Origin: Actinomadura rupiterrae
GTDB taxonomy: Bacteria > Actinomycetota > Actinomycetes > Streptosporangiales > Streptosporangiaceae
DNA length: 64,000 bases
Reading direction: 5' to 3'
Assembly (NCBI RefSeq): GCF_024172125.1
Contig: NZ_JAMZEA010000007.1
Coordinates: 62,001 to 126,000 of the forward strand
Shown here one piece after another: positions 18,627 through 29,379 of this stretch; the stretch's first letter is position 1, and each line of letters begins with the position of its first letter. The notes beneath the pieces are model-generated. The model saw nothing but the letters and a program-made list of their open reading frames with translations. It had not been told where the DNA came from and searched no databases. Made by a program: the position numbers and the translations under genes.

Positions 18627-18928
18627 CGGGTGACCTTCCTGCCGGCGCGGACGCGTACTCTCCAGGCGCCTGTGGGGCCATGACCTTTTTCAATTCCGTC
18701 CCTTTTAATTGGGACAGTTCAGATTGTGTCCCGCACCACAGGGCCAGTCAATACTTGTAGCTATTATTTGTCGGGGCGCGAATGGCGAAAATTGACGACG
18801 GAAACATCCGGGCGGCAGAAAGTCCCGACGCGCGGACCTGCGGCTTCGCCGATCCGGCGGCCGGCGATCACCCCGTGCTGCGCTCCGTTCACCCCAGGGA
18901 CACCCTGGGCCCCTAGCGTGGACGGCCT
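18627..18928. promoter_or_regulatory. AT-rich divergent promoter region
   Basis: About 300 bases between divergent genes (18282-18626 on minus, 18929-20545 on plus), clearly lower in GC than the surroundings at 18680-18770. It holds a GTCCC/GGGAC inverted repeat (18698-18715, 8-base spacer TTTTAATT) and a further GTCCC at about 18728, a possible operator. No canonical promoter pair was found. Confidence 0.35.
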
Positions 18929-20417
18929 GTGACCGACGACACCGCTCGCGGCCGCCGCTCGCTCGGTGGGCAATTCGCGAATTTTCAAGCCATCTGGGCG
19001 ATTCCTCGCCGAGTGTCCGTGCCGCGCGCGGCCGCCTTCGCGCGGGCCCGCATACGCCCGCACGCGCTGTTCCTCATCGTCCTGACGGCAGCGGTGGTGC
19101 TGCGCTGGATGGCGCTGCGCGCCTATCCGTCCGGGCTGTGGTTCACCGGGGACTCCTACTTCTACATCGGCCACGCGCTGAATCCGCGGCCCTCCCCGAC
19201 CCGCACCACGGGCTATTCGATGCTGCTGTGGCTGCTCCGCCCGGCGCACAGCCTGTACCTGATCGTCTTCATCCAGCACGTCCTCGGGATCGCCTCCGCG
19301 GTGATGCTGTACGCCCTGGTGCGGCGCGCGCGGCTGCCCGCCTGGGCGGCCGTCCTGACGACGCTGCCGGTGCTCTTCGACGGCTACCAGATCGAGCTTG
19401 AGCACCTGTTCATGTCCGAGTCGCTGTTCACGTTCCTGCTGGTAGCGGGCATGATGGCGCTGCTCTGGGGCCCGATCGGGCCGGATCGGGCCCGGCCGAC
19501 CTGGAAGCAGGCGCTGGCCGCCGGCGCGCTGCTCTCCGCGGCGACGGTCGTGCGGTCGGCGGGCGCGCCGCTGATCCCCGTCCTGCTGGTGGGCCTGCTG
19601 CTGTGGCGCGGCGGCTGGCGGTCCGCGGTCGCGTTCGGGACGGCCGCGGCGGTGCCGCTGCTCTCCTACGGCCTCTGGTTCCAGCAGGTGAACGGCACGT
19701 TCGCGCTCACCAGCACCGACGGGATCTTCCTGTGGGGCCGGACGGCGAACTGGGCGGCCTGCTCGAAGATCCGTCCGCCCGCCAACGAGCGCGACCTGTG
19801 CCTGCCCAAGCAGATGCAGGCGAAGCGCATTCCGCCCGGACGGCTCGACTGGATCAGCACGATCCCGCCGCGCAAGCGCTGGTCGACCCCGGCGAAGCCC
19901 GAGGCGAACAGGATCCTGCGGGACTTCGCCATCCGCGCGATCCTGGCGCAGCCGCGCGCGTACGCGAGCGACGTGGCGCGCGGCATCTCCTACACGTTCG
20001 AGAACCGGCGCCGTCCCTACCCGAACGACACGACCGAGATGCTGTACCACTTCCCGGACCGTCCGCAGATCTTCCCCGGCGGACGGGGCTGGAGCGGCCA
20101 CGGCGGGACGGCGCTCGGCGACATCATCCTTTACACGAACGACGGCACCCCGAGCCAGGTGAACCTGCCCGAGGCGAAGCGCATGATCGCCTACCAGAAG
20201 CACGTCTACCTGCCGGGACCGGCGCTCGGCGTGATCTTCATCGTGGGCGCCGCCGCGGTGCTGCGCCGCGGCCGGCCCGCCCTGCTAGCCTACGGCACCG
20301 CCGTCACGCTGCTGGTCTTCCCGATCGCCACGTGCGACTTCGACTACCGGTACGTCATGCCCGTCCTGCCGTTCGCGTGCCTGGCGGCAGCGCTGGCGTT
20401 CGCCCCCAGAAGCGGCG

Positions 20418-20442
20418 ACGGCCCCAGCGGTGCCGGGGCCGT
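20418..20442 (-). terminator. Hairpin downstream of mmsA, inside the 3' end of the convergent gene
   Basis: 8-bp perfect stem (20418-20425 with 20435-20442), 9-base loop, 39 bases past the mmsA stop. It is coding sequence for the glycosyltransferase read from the other strand. Confidence 0.5.
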
Positions 20443-20480
20443 CTACCAGTGGGTGCGCACTGGCCGCCAGTGGACGCGGA

Positions 20481-21976
<1,496 letters not shown>

Positions 21977-21980
<4 letters not shown>

Positions 21981-23281
21981 TTGCGGGCCTCGTTCACGGT
22001 TTCCAGGGAGTCGATCAGGATGCCCAGGCCCTCGGCGGCCTCGGCGTCGGAGAGGGTCAGCGGCGGCGCCATCCGGACGGTGTTGCCGTACAGGCCGCCC
22101 TTGCCGACCAGCAGGCCCCGCTCGCGGGTCGTCTCCATGAGCGCGGTCGCGAGCGCGGGGCTCGGCTCGCCGGTCTCCGGGTCGGCGAACTCGATCGCGA
22201 ACATCAGGCCGCGGCCCCGGATCTCCTTGACGACCGGGAAGCGCGGCGCGGCGTCCTTCAGGCCGCCGATGATGGTCGCGCCCTGCCGCCGGGCGTTCGC
22301 CTGGAGGTCGTGGTCGAGGACGTAGTCGAGCGTGGCGTTCGCGGCGGCCGTCGAGACCGGGTTGCCGCCGAAGGTGGACAGGCCGACCGCGTGCAGGCCG
22401 TCCATGAGGTCGCCGCGCGCGACGACGCCGCCGATCGCGAAGCCGTTGCCGAGGCCCTTGGCGAAGGTCATCATGTCCGGCGTCACGCCGTGGTTGCCGA
22501 TGCCGAAGAAGCTGTCGCCGGTGCGGCCCCAGCCGGTCTGGACCTCGTCCGAGATGAACAGGACGCCCATCTCGTCCAGGACCTCCTTGTAGGCCGCGAA
22601 CAGGCCGTCCGGAGCGGCGGTGAAGCCGCCGACGCCCTGGATCGGCTCGGCGATCAGCGCCGCGACGTCGCCGCCGGTCGCGGTGGCGAGGACGTGCCGC
22701 AGGTCGGCGACGCAGGCCGCGGTGTACTCGGCGTCCGTCATGCCCCTGAACTGCGGCAGGTGGCGGTCGGCGCCGTGCAGGAAGTGGACGTTCAGCGGCG
22801 AGTACGAGTTGTTCTTCCAGGCCCGGTTCGAGGTGACGCCGACGGCGCCGAAGGACCGCCCGTGGTAGCTCTGCCGCATGGCGAGCACCTGGTCGGTCCG
22901 GCGCGCGTAGGTCGCCAGCAGCAGCGCCGTCTCGTTGGCCTCGGTGCCGGAGTTGGTGAAGAAGACCTTGGCGTCCGGGATGCCGGACAGCCGGGCGATC
23001 TTCTCGGCCAGCTCGACCTGCCCGCGCAGCAGGTAGGCGGTGGAGGTGTGCACGACACCGGTCGCGAGCTGCCGCTCGACGGCCTCGCGCACCTCGGCCA
23101 CGTCGTACCCGATCATGTTCGTCAGGATCCCGACGAAGAAGTCGAGGTAGGTGTTGCCCTCGGCGTCGGTCACCCGGCTGCCCTTGCCGCCGGTGAGCTC
23201 GATCGGGTGCGCGTAGTTGAGCGCGAGCCACGACGGCATGACCGCGCGGTGGCGCTGGAGAAGCGAGGCGTGTTCGGACAT
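21977..23281 (-). CDS. Class III PLP-dependent aminotransferase (beta-alanine/GABA/aminoisobutyrate type)
   Basis: 434 residues. Fold-type I omega-aminotransferase signatures: TNSGTEANETALLLA for cofactor phosphate, SYHGRSFGAVGVT, ISDEVQTGWGRTG (Asp to the pyridine N) and the Schiff-base Lys in TFAKGLGNGFAIGG. ATG 23281 follows a GGAGG site. Coupled to mmsA, which would take the malonate semialdehyde formed from beta-alanine, or methylmalonate semialdehyde from aminoisobutyrate. A gabT-like role on 4-aminobutyrate is possible given the polyamine genes 20 kb away, but the mmsA pairing argues for beta-amino acids. Exact substrate cannot be read from sequence. Confidence 0.9.
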
Positions 23282-23499
23282 GTCTTCATCCTCCGTCGCG
23301 GTCCGGCGGCTCGGCTACCGGCACACTGTCAACATGGCGGACAGAGTATTGACGCTCTGGCAGGCAGGCCGCCACGATATCCGTAGCAGTTTAGGGGCCC
23401 CTATCACTGAATCCGCAGGTTAGACCACTTGCTGTGCGCTACATCCTGTAAGCGGGCGGGCGGTTCGTCCTGACACTGTGTCGGCTACCATCGGGGACG
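23282..23499. promoter_or_regulatory. Divergent promoter/operator region between aminotransferase and pucR-type regulator
   Basis: 218 bases between divergent starts. It carries a perfect 12-base palindrome TAGGGGCCCCTA (23392-23403) and a second dyad, CAGAG-8-CTCTG (23342-23359). Both are candidate binding sites for the PucR-type protein encoded to the right. TTGACA on the minus strand (23327-23332) could be a -35 element, but no matching -10 is seen. Confidence 0.45.
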
Positions 23500-25131
23500 A
23501 TGCTTCCCACCGTCGCCGACGTCCTCCAGCTGGAGGCGGTCCGCCGCGGCCAGCCACGGGTCGTGGCCGGCGCCGACCGCCTCGGCAACCGCGTGCGCTG
23601 GGTGCACGTCGCCGAGGTCGCCGACATCGCGCACCTGCTGCACGGCGGCGAGCTGGTGCTCACCACCGGCATCGCCCTCCCGGACGAGCCGGACCGGCTG
23701 CGCGTCTACATCCACGAGCTGGCCGAGGTCGGGGTGTCCGGGCTGATGGTCGAGCTCGGCCGCCGGTACGCCGCGGCGCTGCCCGCCGCGCTGCTCGCCG
23801 CCGCCGAGGAGCACGGCCTGCCGGTCGTGGTCCTCGCGCACGAGCCCGCGTTCGTGGACATCACCGAGTCCGTGCACGCCCGCATCCTGCAGGACCAGTT
23901 CGCCGAGCTGCGCGCCTCCGAGCAGCTGCACGAGATCTTCACCCAGCTGTCGGTGGAGGGCGCGTCCACCGAGGAGGTCGTCCGGCAGGTCGTCGCGCTG
24001 TGCGGGCACTCGGTCGTGCTGGAGAACCTCGCCCACCAGGTGCTCGCGATGGACTCCGGGCCGAGCGACCCGGCCGAGCTGCTGTCGGCGTGGGAGACCC
24101 GGTCCCGGGCCGTCCGGCCGCGCAACCGGACCGCCTTCGACGAGGCGTCCGGCTGGCTGGTCACCACGGTCGGCGCGCGCGGCGAGGACTGGGGACGGCT
24201 GATCATCACGCTCGGCCGCCCGCCCACCCCGCGCGAGACCGTGCTGATCGAGCGCGCCGCCACCACGCTCGCGCTCGGCCGGCTGCTGGACCGGCACGCC
24301 GAGTCGGTCGAGCGGCAGGCGCACCGGACGATCATCGCCCGGATCCTGGCGCACTCCTACTCCGACCCGCAGGAGGCCGCCGCCCGCGCCCGCGCGCTCG
24401 GCGTGCCGCTGTCCGGCCGGCGGCTGCTCGGCGTGGTGCTGCGGCCCCGCACCCCCGCCGGGCCGTCCGCGCCGATCGTCACCGGCGAGCTGTACGAGCT
24501 GGCCGAGACGGCCGCCGCCGCGTGCAAGGACGCCCGGCTCGCCGCGCTGGTCAGCGTGCTCGACGAGGGCGGCCCGCACGCCCGCGTCGGCGTGCTCGCC
24601 TCGCTGCCCGCGCGCGCCGACGCCGAGACCGCGCTGAACGACACCGCCACCCGCATCCGCAAGCACTCCGGCACCGACTACGTGATGGCGGCCGGATCGG
24701 TCGTCGAGTCGATCCGCGACGTCCGGCGGTCGTTCCTGGAGGCCGAGCAGGTCGCCGACGTCGCCGCGCGCTCCTCGTCCAGCGCCGCCCGGCTCTTCTA
24801 CCGGCTGCCCGACCTGCGGCTGCGCGGCCTGCTCCACCTCATGCGGGACGACGCGCGCCTCCAGACCTTCGTCGAGCGCGAGCTCGGGCCCGTCCTGTCG
24901 TACGACGCGCAGAAGGGCAGCGACCTCACCCGCATCCTGGAGCTGTACCTGGAGTGCGGGCGGAACAAGGCCGTCGCCGCGCAGCGCGCCCATCTGTCGC
25001 GCCCGGCGTTCTACGAGCGGCTGCGGCGCATCGAGCGCGTCCTGAACGCCGACCTGGACGATGTGGAGTCGTGCGTGTCCCTGCACGTGGCGCTGCTCGC
25101 GCTCTCGTCCGTCCGCTGGGAGCGCTCGTAA
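23500..25131 (+). CDS. PucR-family transcriptional regulator
   Basis: 543 residues from ATG 23500. The N-terminal PucR domain (about 1-125) starts TVADVLQLEAVRRGQPRVVAG and includes the family phrase GGELVLTTGIALP. A GGDEF-like/linker middle region follows. The C-terminal PucR helix-turn-helix is in LELYLECGRNKAVAAQRAHL and RPAFYERLRRIERVL. Members sense purine or nitrogen catabolites and often activate adjacent catabolic genes. Transcribed away from the aminotransferase-mmsA pair, so it probably controls that operon through the palindromes in the shared 218-base region. Confidence 0.92.
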   Translation: MLPTVADVLQLEAVRRGQPRVVAGADRLGNRVRWVHVAEVADIAHLLHGGELVLTTGIALPDEPDRLRVYIHELAEVGVSGLMVELGRRYAAALPAALLAAAEEHGLPVVVLAHEPAFVDITESVHARILQDQFAELRASEQLHEIFTQLSVEGASTEEVVRQVVALCGHSVVLENLAHQVLAMDSGPSDPAELLSAWETRSRAVRPRNRTAFDEASGWLVTTVGARGEDWGRLIITLGRPPTPRETVLIERAATTLALGRLLDRHAESVERQAHRTIIARILAHSYSDPQEAAARARALGVPLSGRRLLGVVLRPRTPAGPSAPIVTGELYELAETAAAACKDARLAALVSVLDEGGPHARVGVLASLPARADAETALNDTATRIRKHSGTDYVMAAGSVVESIRDVRRSFLEAEQVADVAARSSSSAARLFYRLPDLRLRGLLHLMRDDARLQTFVERELGPVLSYDAQKGSDLTRILELYLECGRNKAVAAQRAHLSRPAFYERLRRIERVLNADLDDVESCVSLHVALLALSSVRWERS

Positions 25132-25138
25132 CCGCTCC

Positions 25139-25252
25139 GGTGATCGTCAGAGGAGTTCGTAGCCGCGCTCGGTGAGCGTCACGGGAGTTCGCTGCCGCTC
25201 TGGGCGGGTGTCAGGGGACGCTCTGGGTGAGCGTCAGGGGAGTTCGTTGACG
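25139..25252. repeat. Degenerate tandem repeats built from the 3' end of the flavoprotein gene
   Basis: Read on the minus strand, the last codons and stop of the gene ending at 25234 (GAACTCCCCTGACGCTCACC) recur downstream as diverged copies, GAACTCCCGTGACGCTCACC and GAACTCCTCTGACGATCAC, plus a shorter CCCCTGACACCCGCC copy. Units are about 25-50 bases apart. Each copy carries a TGA. Confidence 0.7.
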
Positions 25253-27219
25253 GCGCGCCAGGCCGCGTCGATCGCGGCGTCGGCGTAGGCGCGGTTCTGC
25301 GAGTCGGAGTTGGCGATGGTGATCCGCCCGAACGGGCGGCGCCCCAGGACGGACGGCAGCGGCCCGTCCGGCCAGAACTTCGCCCACGGACGGCCGTACT
25401 CCAGCGCGTAGCCGTGCCCCCAGCGGTTGACCGTGACGGCCTGGATGTCCTTGGCCGGGTCGAAGCCGCCGCCGGACAGCAGCCGCGCGAGCTGGTCGCG
25501 GATCGTCCGCTCGAACGACGAGAACGGACGGGCGAACAGGTCGCGGCGGCCCGGACCGATCCCGCCGCGCGGGTTGTCGTAGCCGGGCGCGGTAGCCATC
25601 CGGATCATGTGCACGAGGATCGGCTGGGACGGGTCCTTGGAGAACTGGTAACCGGGGAAGCTGACGGGGTAGTCGAGCTCGGCGACCACCCAGTCACCGC
25701 TGGTGAAGCGGGTGTGGTAGATCCGCAGCTTCTGCCACGCCTCCCAGTTGCGCAGCTGCACCATCGCGTACACGATCGGCAGCTTCGTGCCGTAGAACAG
25801 GTTCTGCTTCTGGTCGCCGGGCAGGTCCTGCATGAGGTACGGGATCATGGTGTTGTAGCAGGCCATGACCACGTGGCCGGCGTGCGCCCGGTACACCTTG
25901 CCGCCGCGGTCGAAGTCGACCTCCACCTCGTCCGCGTCGATGCCGCCGCCCTTGTGCTGCACCCGGACACAGGGCGAGCCGAGCCGAAGCCGCACGTCGT
26001 TGCCCGCGACGTCGAGCTTGGTGTAGTCGATGCGGGCGAGCGGCTCGGCGTCCATGGTCGCGGGCGCGCCGGTGTTCGGGATGAGCTGCCCGATCAGCAG
26101 CTTGCAGATCCCGTTGTTGCCGTCCGGGAAGTGGTAGATGTACGGCTCGTCCTCGTTCCACTGGAGCTGGACGGTAGGGCCGCAGTACTTGTACGGCTGC
26201 TTCGTCCGGTTCAGCTTGAGGCCGCCGAAGCCGGGGTAGTCCTCCGCCCACGCGTCGATCGCGCCGAACGCGTCGATGCCGAAGCCCCACTCGTCGCTGG
26301 TGAAGGTCTGGAGGTAGTTGAGCACCTCGTCCGGCATCTTCGCGTAGTCGCGGAGGTACTGCTTGTAGGTCAGCTCGACCAGCTTGAGCTTCTTCTGCTC
26401 GTCGGGCAGGCCCGGCAGGTAGTCGCCCGGCTTGTCCTGCAATGCCAGGAAAGCGGCCTTGGCCTGCTCGCTCATCGGGGCGCTGGCGAGCGTCTGCGCG
26501 GTCTGCGTGTCGTCCTGCATGACCGCGAGGTGGTCGCCGCTGAACAGGTCGCGGGTGAAGAACTCCGAGTCGTTCAGCTTCCACTGCTTGTTGAAGTTCT
26601 GGTTGTAATAGGTGTTGAACTTCTGGACCTCGATGCCGAGGTCGGTCAGCAGCTTCTTCGCCTGCGGGCTCCACACCGACGGCGCCTCGATCGACTGCGA
26701 GCCGCCGTACCCGATGAGCAGCTGCCCGTTCGGACGGAACTCGTTGCGGCGCGCGTGCCCGCCGAAGTCGTCGTGGTTGTCCAGGATCAGGATCTTGGCG
26801 TCCGGCTTCCGCTGCTTGTAGTAGTGCGCCGCCGACAGGCCGCTGATGCCCGCGCCCACCACGATCAGGTCGTAGCGCTCGCCCGAGTCGCGAACGGACT
26901 TGCGGCCCTCCCAGTAGAAGCCGTCGCGCAGCTCGTGCGGGACGCGCATCGCCGGGTTCGTGCTGCCGCGCAGCGCGGTCATCGCGGGCGGGTACGCCTT
27001 GTTGCCCGCGCCCGCGTAGTTCCAGCCGTCCGGCGGGGTCGCGACCTCGTTGTGCAGGCCGCCGTAGGACCCGGCCGAGCAGCCCGAGAGCGCGCCCGCG
27101 GCCACCGCGCCGCCGACCGCGACCGCCATGCCGTCCATGAAGTCACGCCGGCTGATCTTGCGGTGCATCCCGAGCTCCTGGTCGGAATGCACCGGTTCGT
27201 AGGAGTCTTGCCCCGCCAT
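25234..27219 (-). CDS. Tat-exported FAD-dependent amine oxidase, spermidine dehydrogenase-like
   Basis: 661 residues from ATG 27219 (GGGGG site 5 bases upstream). The twin-arginine motif SRRDFMDGMAVAVGG precedes ALSGCSAG, a lipobox, so the protein is probably exported folded and lipid-anchored. The FAD-binding fold starts DLIVVGAGISGLSAAHYY, with DNHDDFGGHARRNEF next and the closing FAD segment GRITIANSDSQNRAYADAAI. Length and layout fit Pseudomonas-type spermidine dehydrogenase and related NAD(P)-binding Rossmann flavoproteins. It could oxidise extracellular polyamines, consistent with the aldehyde dehydrogenase and aminotransferase genes in the window. Substrate is inferred. Confidence 0.85.
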   Translation of the reverse strand: MAGQDSYEPVHSDQELGMHRKISRRDFMDGMAVAVGGAVAAGALSGCSAGSYGGLHNEVATPPDGWNYAGAGNKAYPPAMTALRGSTNPAMRVPHELRDGFYWEGRKSVRDSGERYDLIVVGAGISGLSAAHYYKQRKPDAKILILDNHDDFGGHARRNEFRPNGQLLIGYGGSQSIEAPSVWSPQAKKLLTDLGIEVQKFNTYYNQNFNKQWKLNDSEFFTRDLFSGDHLAVMQDDTQTAQTLASAPMSEQAKAAFLALQDKPGDYLPGLPDEQKKLKLVELTYKQYLRDYAKMPDEVLNYLQTFTSDEWGFGIDAFGAIDAWAEDYPGFGGLKLNRTKQPYKYCGPTVQLQWNEDEPYIYHFPDGNNGICKLLIGQLIPNTGAPATMDAEPLARIDYTKLDVAGNDVRLRLGSPCVRVQHKGGGIDADEVEVDFDRGGKVYRAHAGHVVMACYNTMIPYLMQDLPGDQKQNLFYGTKLPIVYAMVQLRNWEAWQKLRIYHTRFTSGDWVVAELDYPVSFPGYQFSKDPSQPILVHMIRMATAPGYDNPRGGIGPGRRDLFARPFSSFERTIRDQLARLLSGGGFDPAKDIQAVTVNRWGHGYALEYGRPWAKFWPDGPLPSVLGRRPFGRITIANSDSQNRAYADAAIDAAWRAVNELP

Positions 27220-27322
27220 AGGTCCCCCAGATGCGCGCTGCCCCGGGGAGATCTTCCAAAGTCGGCGGCAACGGGCGGGAGAGGTGCGCGCAAGGACCGG
27301 ACAAAGTCTCGGTCCGCGTTCC

Positions 27323-28159
27323 TCAAGGCCGCGAAGGTGTGCGTCCGAGCAGGCGCAGGAGGCCGGGGTCGGTGTCGAACAGCCGGTTGAGCTCGGCGGC
27401 CCCCACCCGCTCGGCGAGGATCTGGAGCGCGATGTCCTGCCGGACGTACTCGGCGGCCATCAGCGCGACGGCCGGATCGGCGGTGTAGATGCCCCACGCC
27501 GACCCGTCCGCGCCGAAGCCGCCGACGACGGCCTCGCGCCGGTCCCCCACGACGACGATGAGCCGGTAGCCGAGATCCTGGAGGACGGCCTCGGGCGCGG
27601 AGTACCGGTGCACGTACACGTTGCCGGGCAGCGTGCCGTCCGGCACGTCCGTGCCGAACGACATCAGCGAGACGTCAACGCCGCGCCCGGCCGCCTCGTG
27701 CACGCGCGCGCCAAGGTGCTCCAGCTCCTCGGGCCACAGGGAGAGGAACACATCCCGCCGGGCGCCCGCCAGCACGTCCCCGGCCCGGGCGAGCATGGCC
27801 CCGCCGTCCTTGAGGTTGTGGATCATGTGCTGCTCGGGCTCGGCGACCACCGCGGGCAGCGCGGTCTCCAGCACCGCCACCGACCCGTCGAACTCGCGGC
27901 GCATCCGGTCAAGCAGCGAGGCGGGCGGCAGCGGCAGGTACTCGGTCGCGTCCGTCGCCCCGCGCAGCTCGAACGCCGCGCCCCGCGCCACCAGCTTCCC
28001 GAGCGTCTCGTAGACCGTGCTGCGCGGCACCCCGGACCGCTTGGCGACCTCGTACCCGTTCACCGGCCGCCCGGCCGCGACCAGCGCCACGTACGCCTTG
28101 GCCTCGTAACCCGAGAGCCCGAGCCGCTGAAGGTGCTCCAGAACGTCCTGCAACCCCAT
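27323..28159 (-). CDS. TrmB-family transcriptional regulator
   Basis: 278 residues. An N-terminal winged helix reads LQRLGLSGYEAKAYVALVAA and then EVAKRSGVPRSTVYETLGKL. It is followed by a PLD-like ligand domain (LSLWPEELEHLGARVHEAA, VVVGDRREAVVGGF). TrmB proteins usually sense sugars or other small ligands. It lies 103 bases upstream of the flavoprotein on the same strand and could be its regulator or share its transcript. The start ATG 28159 has only a weak ribosome site. Confidence 0.88.
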   Translation of the reverse strand: MGLQDVLEHLQRLGLSGYEAKAYVALVAAGRPVNGYEVAKRSGVPRSTVYETLGKLVARGAAFELRGATDATEYLPLPPASLLDRMRREFDGSVAVLETALPAVVAEPEQHMIHNLKDGGAMLARAGDVLAGARRDVFLSLWPEELEHLGARVHEAAGRGVDVSLMSFGTDVPDGTLPGNVYVHRYSAPEAVLQDLGYRLIVVVGDRREAVVGGFGADGSAWGIYTADPAVALMAAEYVRQDIALQILAERVGAAELNRLFDTDPGLLRLLGRTPSRP

Positions 28160-28501
28160 ATCGCCGCCACTCTACGCGCCCCACCCCACCCCCACAGAGA
28201 GATCGTCCCACCCCCCTCAACCGCCCCCACACCGCGCAGCAACCCCCACCCAAGAAGGGCTCCCCCCACCCGCGCAGCCTCATCCCACGCGACCCCCACC
28301 GCGCGCCCCGACCCCACCCGCAGAAGGCTGGTCCCCCACCCGCGCAGCGCCGTCCCACGCGGCCCCCGGCTCGCGCAGCGGTCCCACCCGCAGTTGGTCC
28401 CTCACCCGCGGAGCGTCGTCCCGCGCGACCCCCGCCACGCGGCCCGCGCGGGGCGGGGGTCGCATTCTTGCTGGTCGGAGGGGGCACGCTAGGGTCGGGG
28501 T
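28160..28501. repeat. C-rich intergenic region with a ~68-bp degenerate tandem repeat and a hairpin
   Basis: No gene. The word CACCCGCGCAGC followed by GTCCCACGCGACCCCC recurs at about 28267, 28337 and 28403 (periods 70 and 66) with partial copies around it. At the right end, a perfect 12-bp inverted repeat (28425-28436 with 28452-28463, 15-base loop) lies 38 bases before the SDR start and could be a terminator or a leader structure. Confidence 0.6.
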
Positions 28502-29248
28502 GTGGATTTGGGACTGGGGGGTCGGCGGGCCGCGGTGGCGGCGGCCAGCAGCGGGCTCGGGTTCGAGGCGGCGCGGGCGCTGGTCGCCGAGGGGGCGTCG
28601 GTCGCGATCTGCGGCCGGGACCGCGACCGGCTGACCGTGGCCGCGCGCAGGCTCGGGGACCGCGCGTACCCGGTGCTCGCCGACGTCGGCACGCCCGAGG
28701 GCGCGACCGCGTTCGTCCGCGAGGCGCAGAACGCGCTCGGCGGCGTGGACGTGCTGGTCACCAACGCGGGCGGGCCACCGCCCGGCGGGTTCGCCTCCAC
28801 CCCTCTGGACGCCTACCAGAGCGCGCTCGACCTGAACCTGATGTCGGTCGTGGCGATGTGCAAGGCTGCCGTCCCGGCCATGCAGGACCAGGGGTGGGGA
28901 CGCGTCGTCGGGATCACCTCGATCTCGGTGCGGCAGCCGATCCCGACGCTGATCCTGTCCAACACGGCGCGGGCCGGGGCCACCGGCTTCCTCAAGACGC
29001 TCGCGCTGGAGGTCGCCAAGGACGGCGTGACCGTCAACTCGCTCCAGCCGGGCTACCACGCCACCGAGCGGCTGCGCTCGCTGCGCGGCGGCGACCTGGA
29101 CGCGGTCGCGGGCGGCATCCCGACCGGGACGGTGGGCGACCCGGCCGACTTCGGCGCGTTCGTCGCCTTCCTCTGCTCCGAGCAGGCCCGGTTCGTCACC
29201 GGCAGCGCCATCACCGTGGACGGCGGGGAGTACGCCGGCCTGCTCTGA
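28502..29248 (+). CDS. SDR-family protein with degenerate catalytic site
   Basis: 248 residues from GTG 28502. Rossmann fold: the dinucleotide motif is AAASSGLGFEAA rather than TGxxxGxG, and VTNAGGPPPGGF is the NNAG-type motif. At the active site Ser140 is kept, but the expected Tyr-x3-Lys is replaced by Asn154 and Ala158 (SNTARAGATGF). The C-terminus has the usual FVTGSAITVDGGEYAG. Relatives annotated as 3-oxoacyl-ACP reductase-like share this non-canonical centre. It may be a reductase with another proton donor or a non-catalytic dinucleotide-binding protein. Confidence 0.85.
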   Translation: MDLGLGGRRAAVAAASSGLGFEAARALVAEGASVAICGRDRDRLTVAARRLGDRAYPVLADVGTPEGATAFVREAQNALGGVDVLVTNAGGPPPGGFASTPLDAYQSALDLNLMSVVAMCKAAVPAMQDQGWGRVVGITSISVRQPIPTLILSNTARAGATGFLKTLALEVAKDGVTVNSLQPGYHATERLRSLRGGDLDAVAGGIPTGTVGDPADFGAFVAFLCSEQARFVTGSAITVDGGEYAGLL

Positions 29249-29379
29249 GACTCGGGTCTGGCCGGTTGGCAAGCCGCCGGGTCATACTCATGTTGTGACA
29301 ACTTTCACAGCGGCCGCGACCTGCGGCGCTGCCAGCGGTGCTGACAGCTGCGTCAAGCGCTTGGTCGGTTTCGCTTAGC

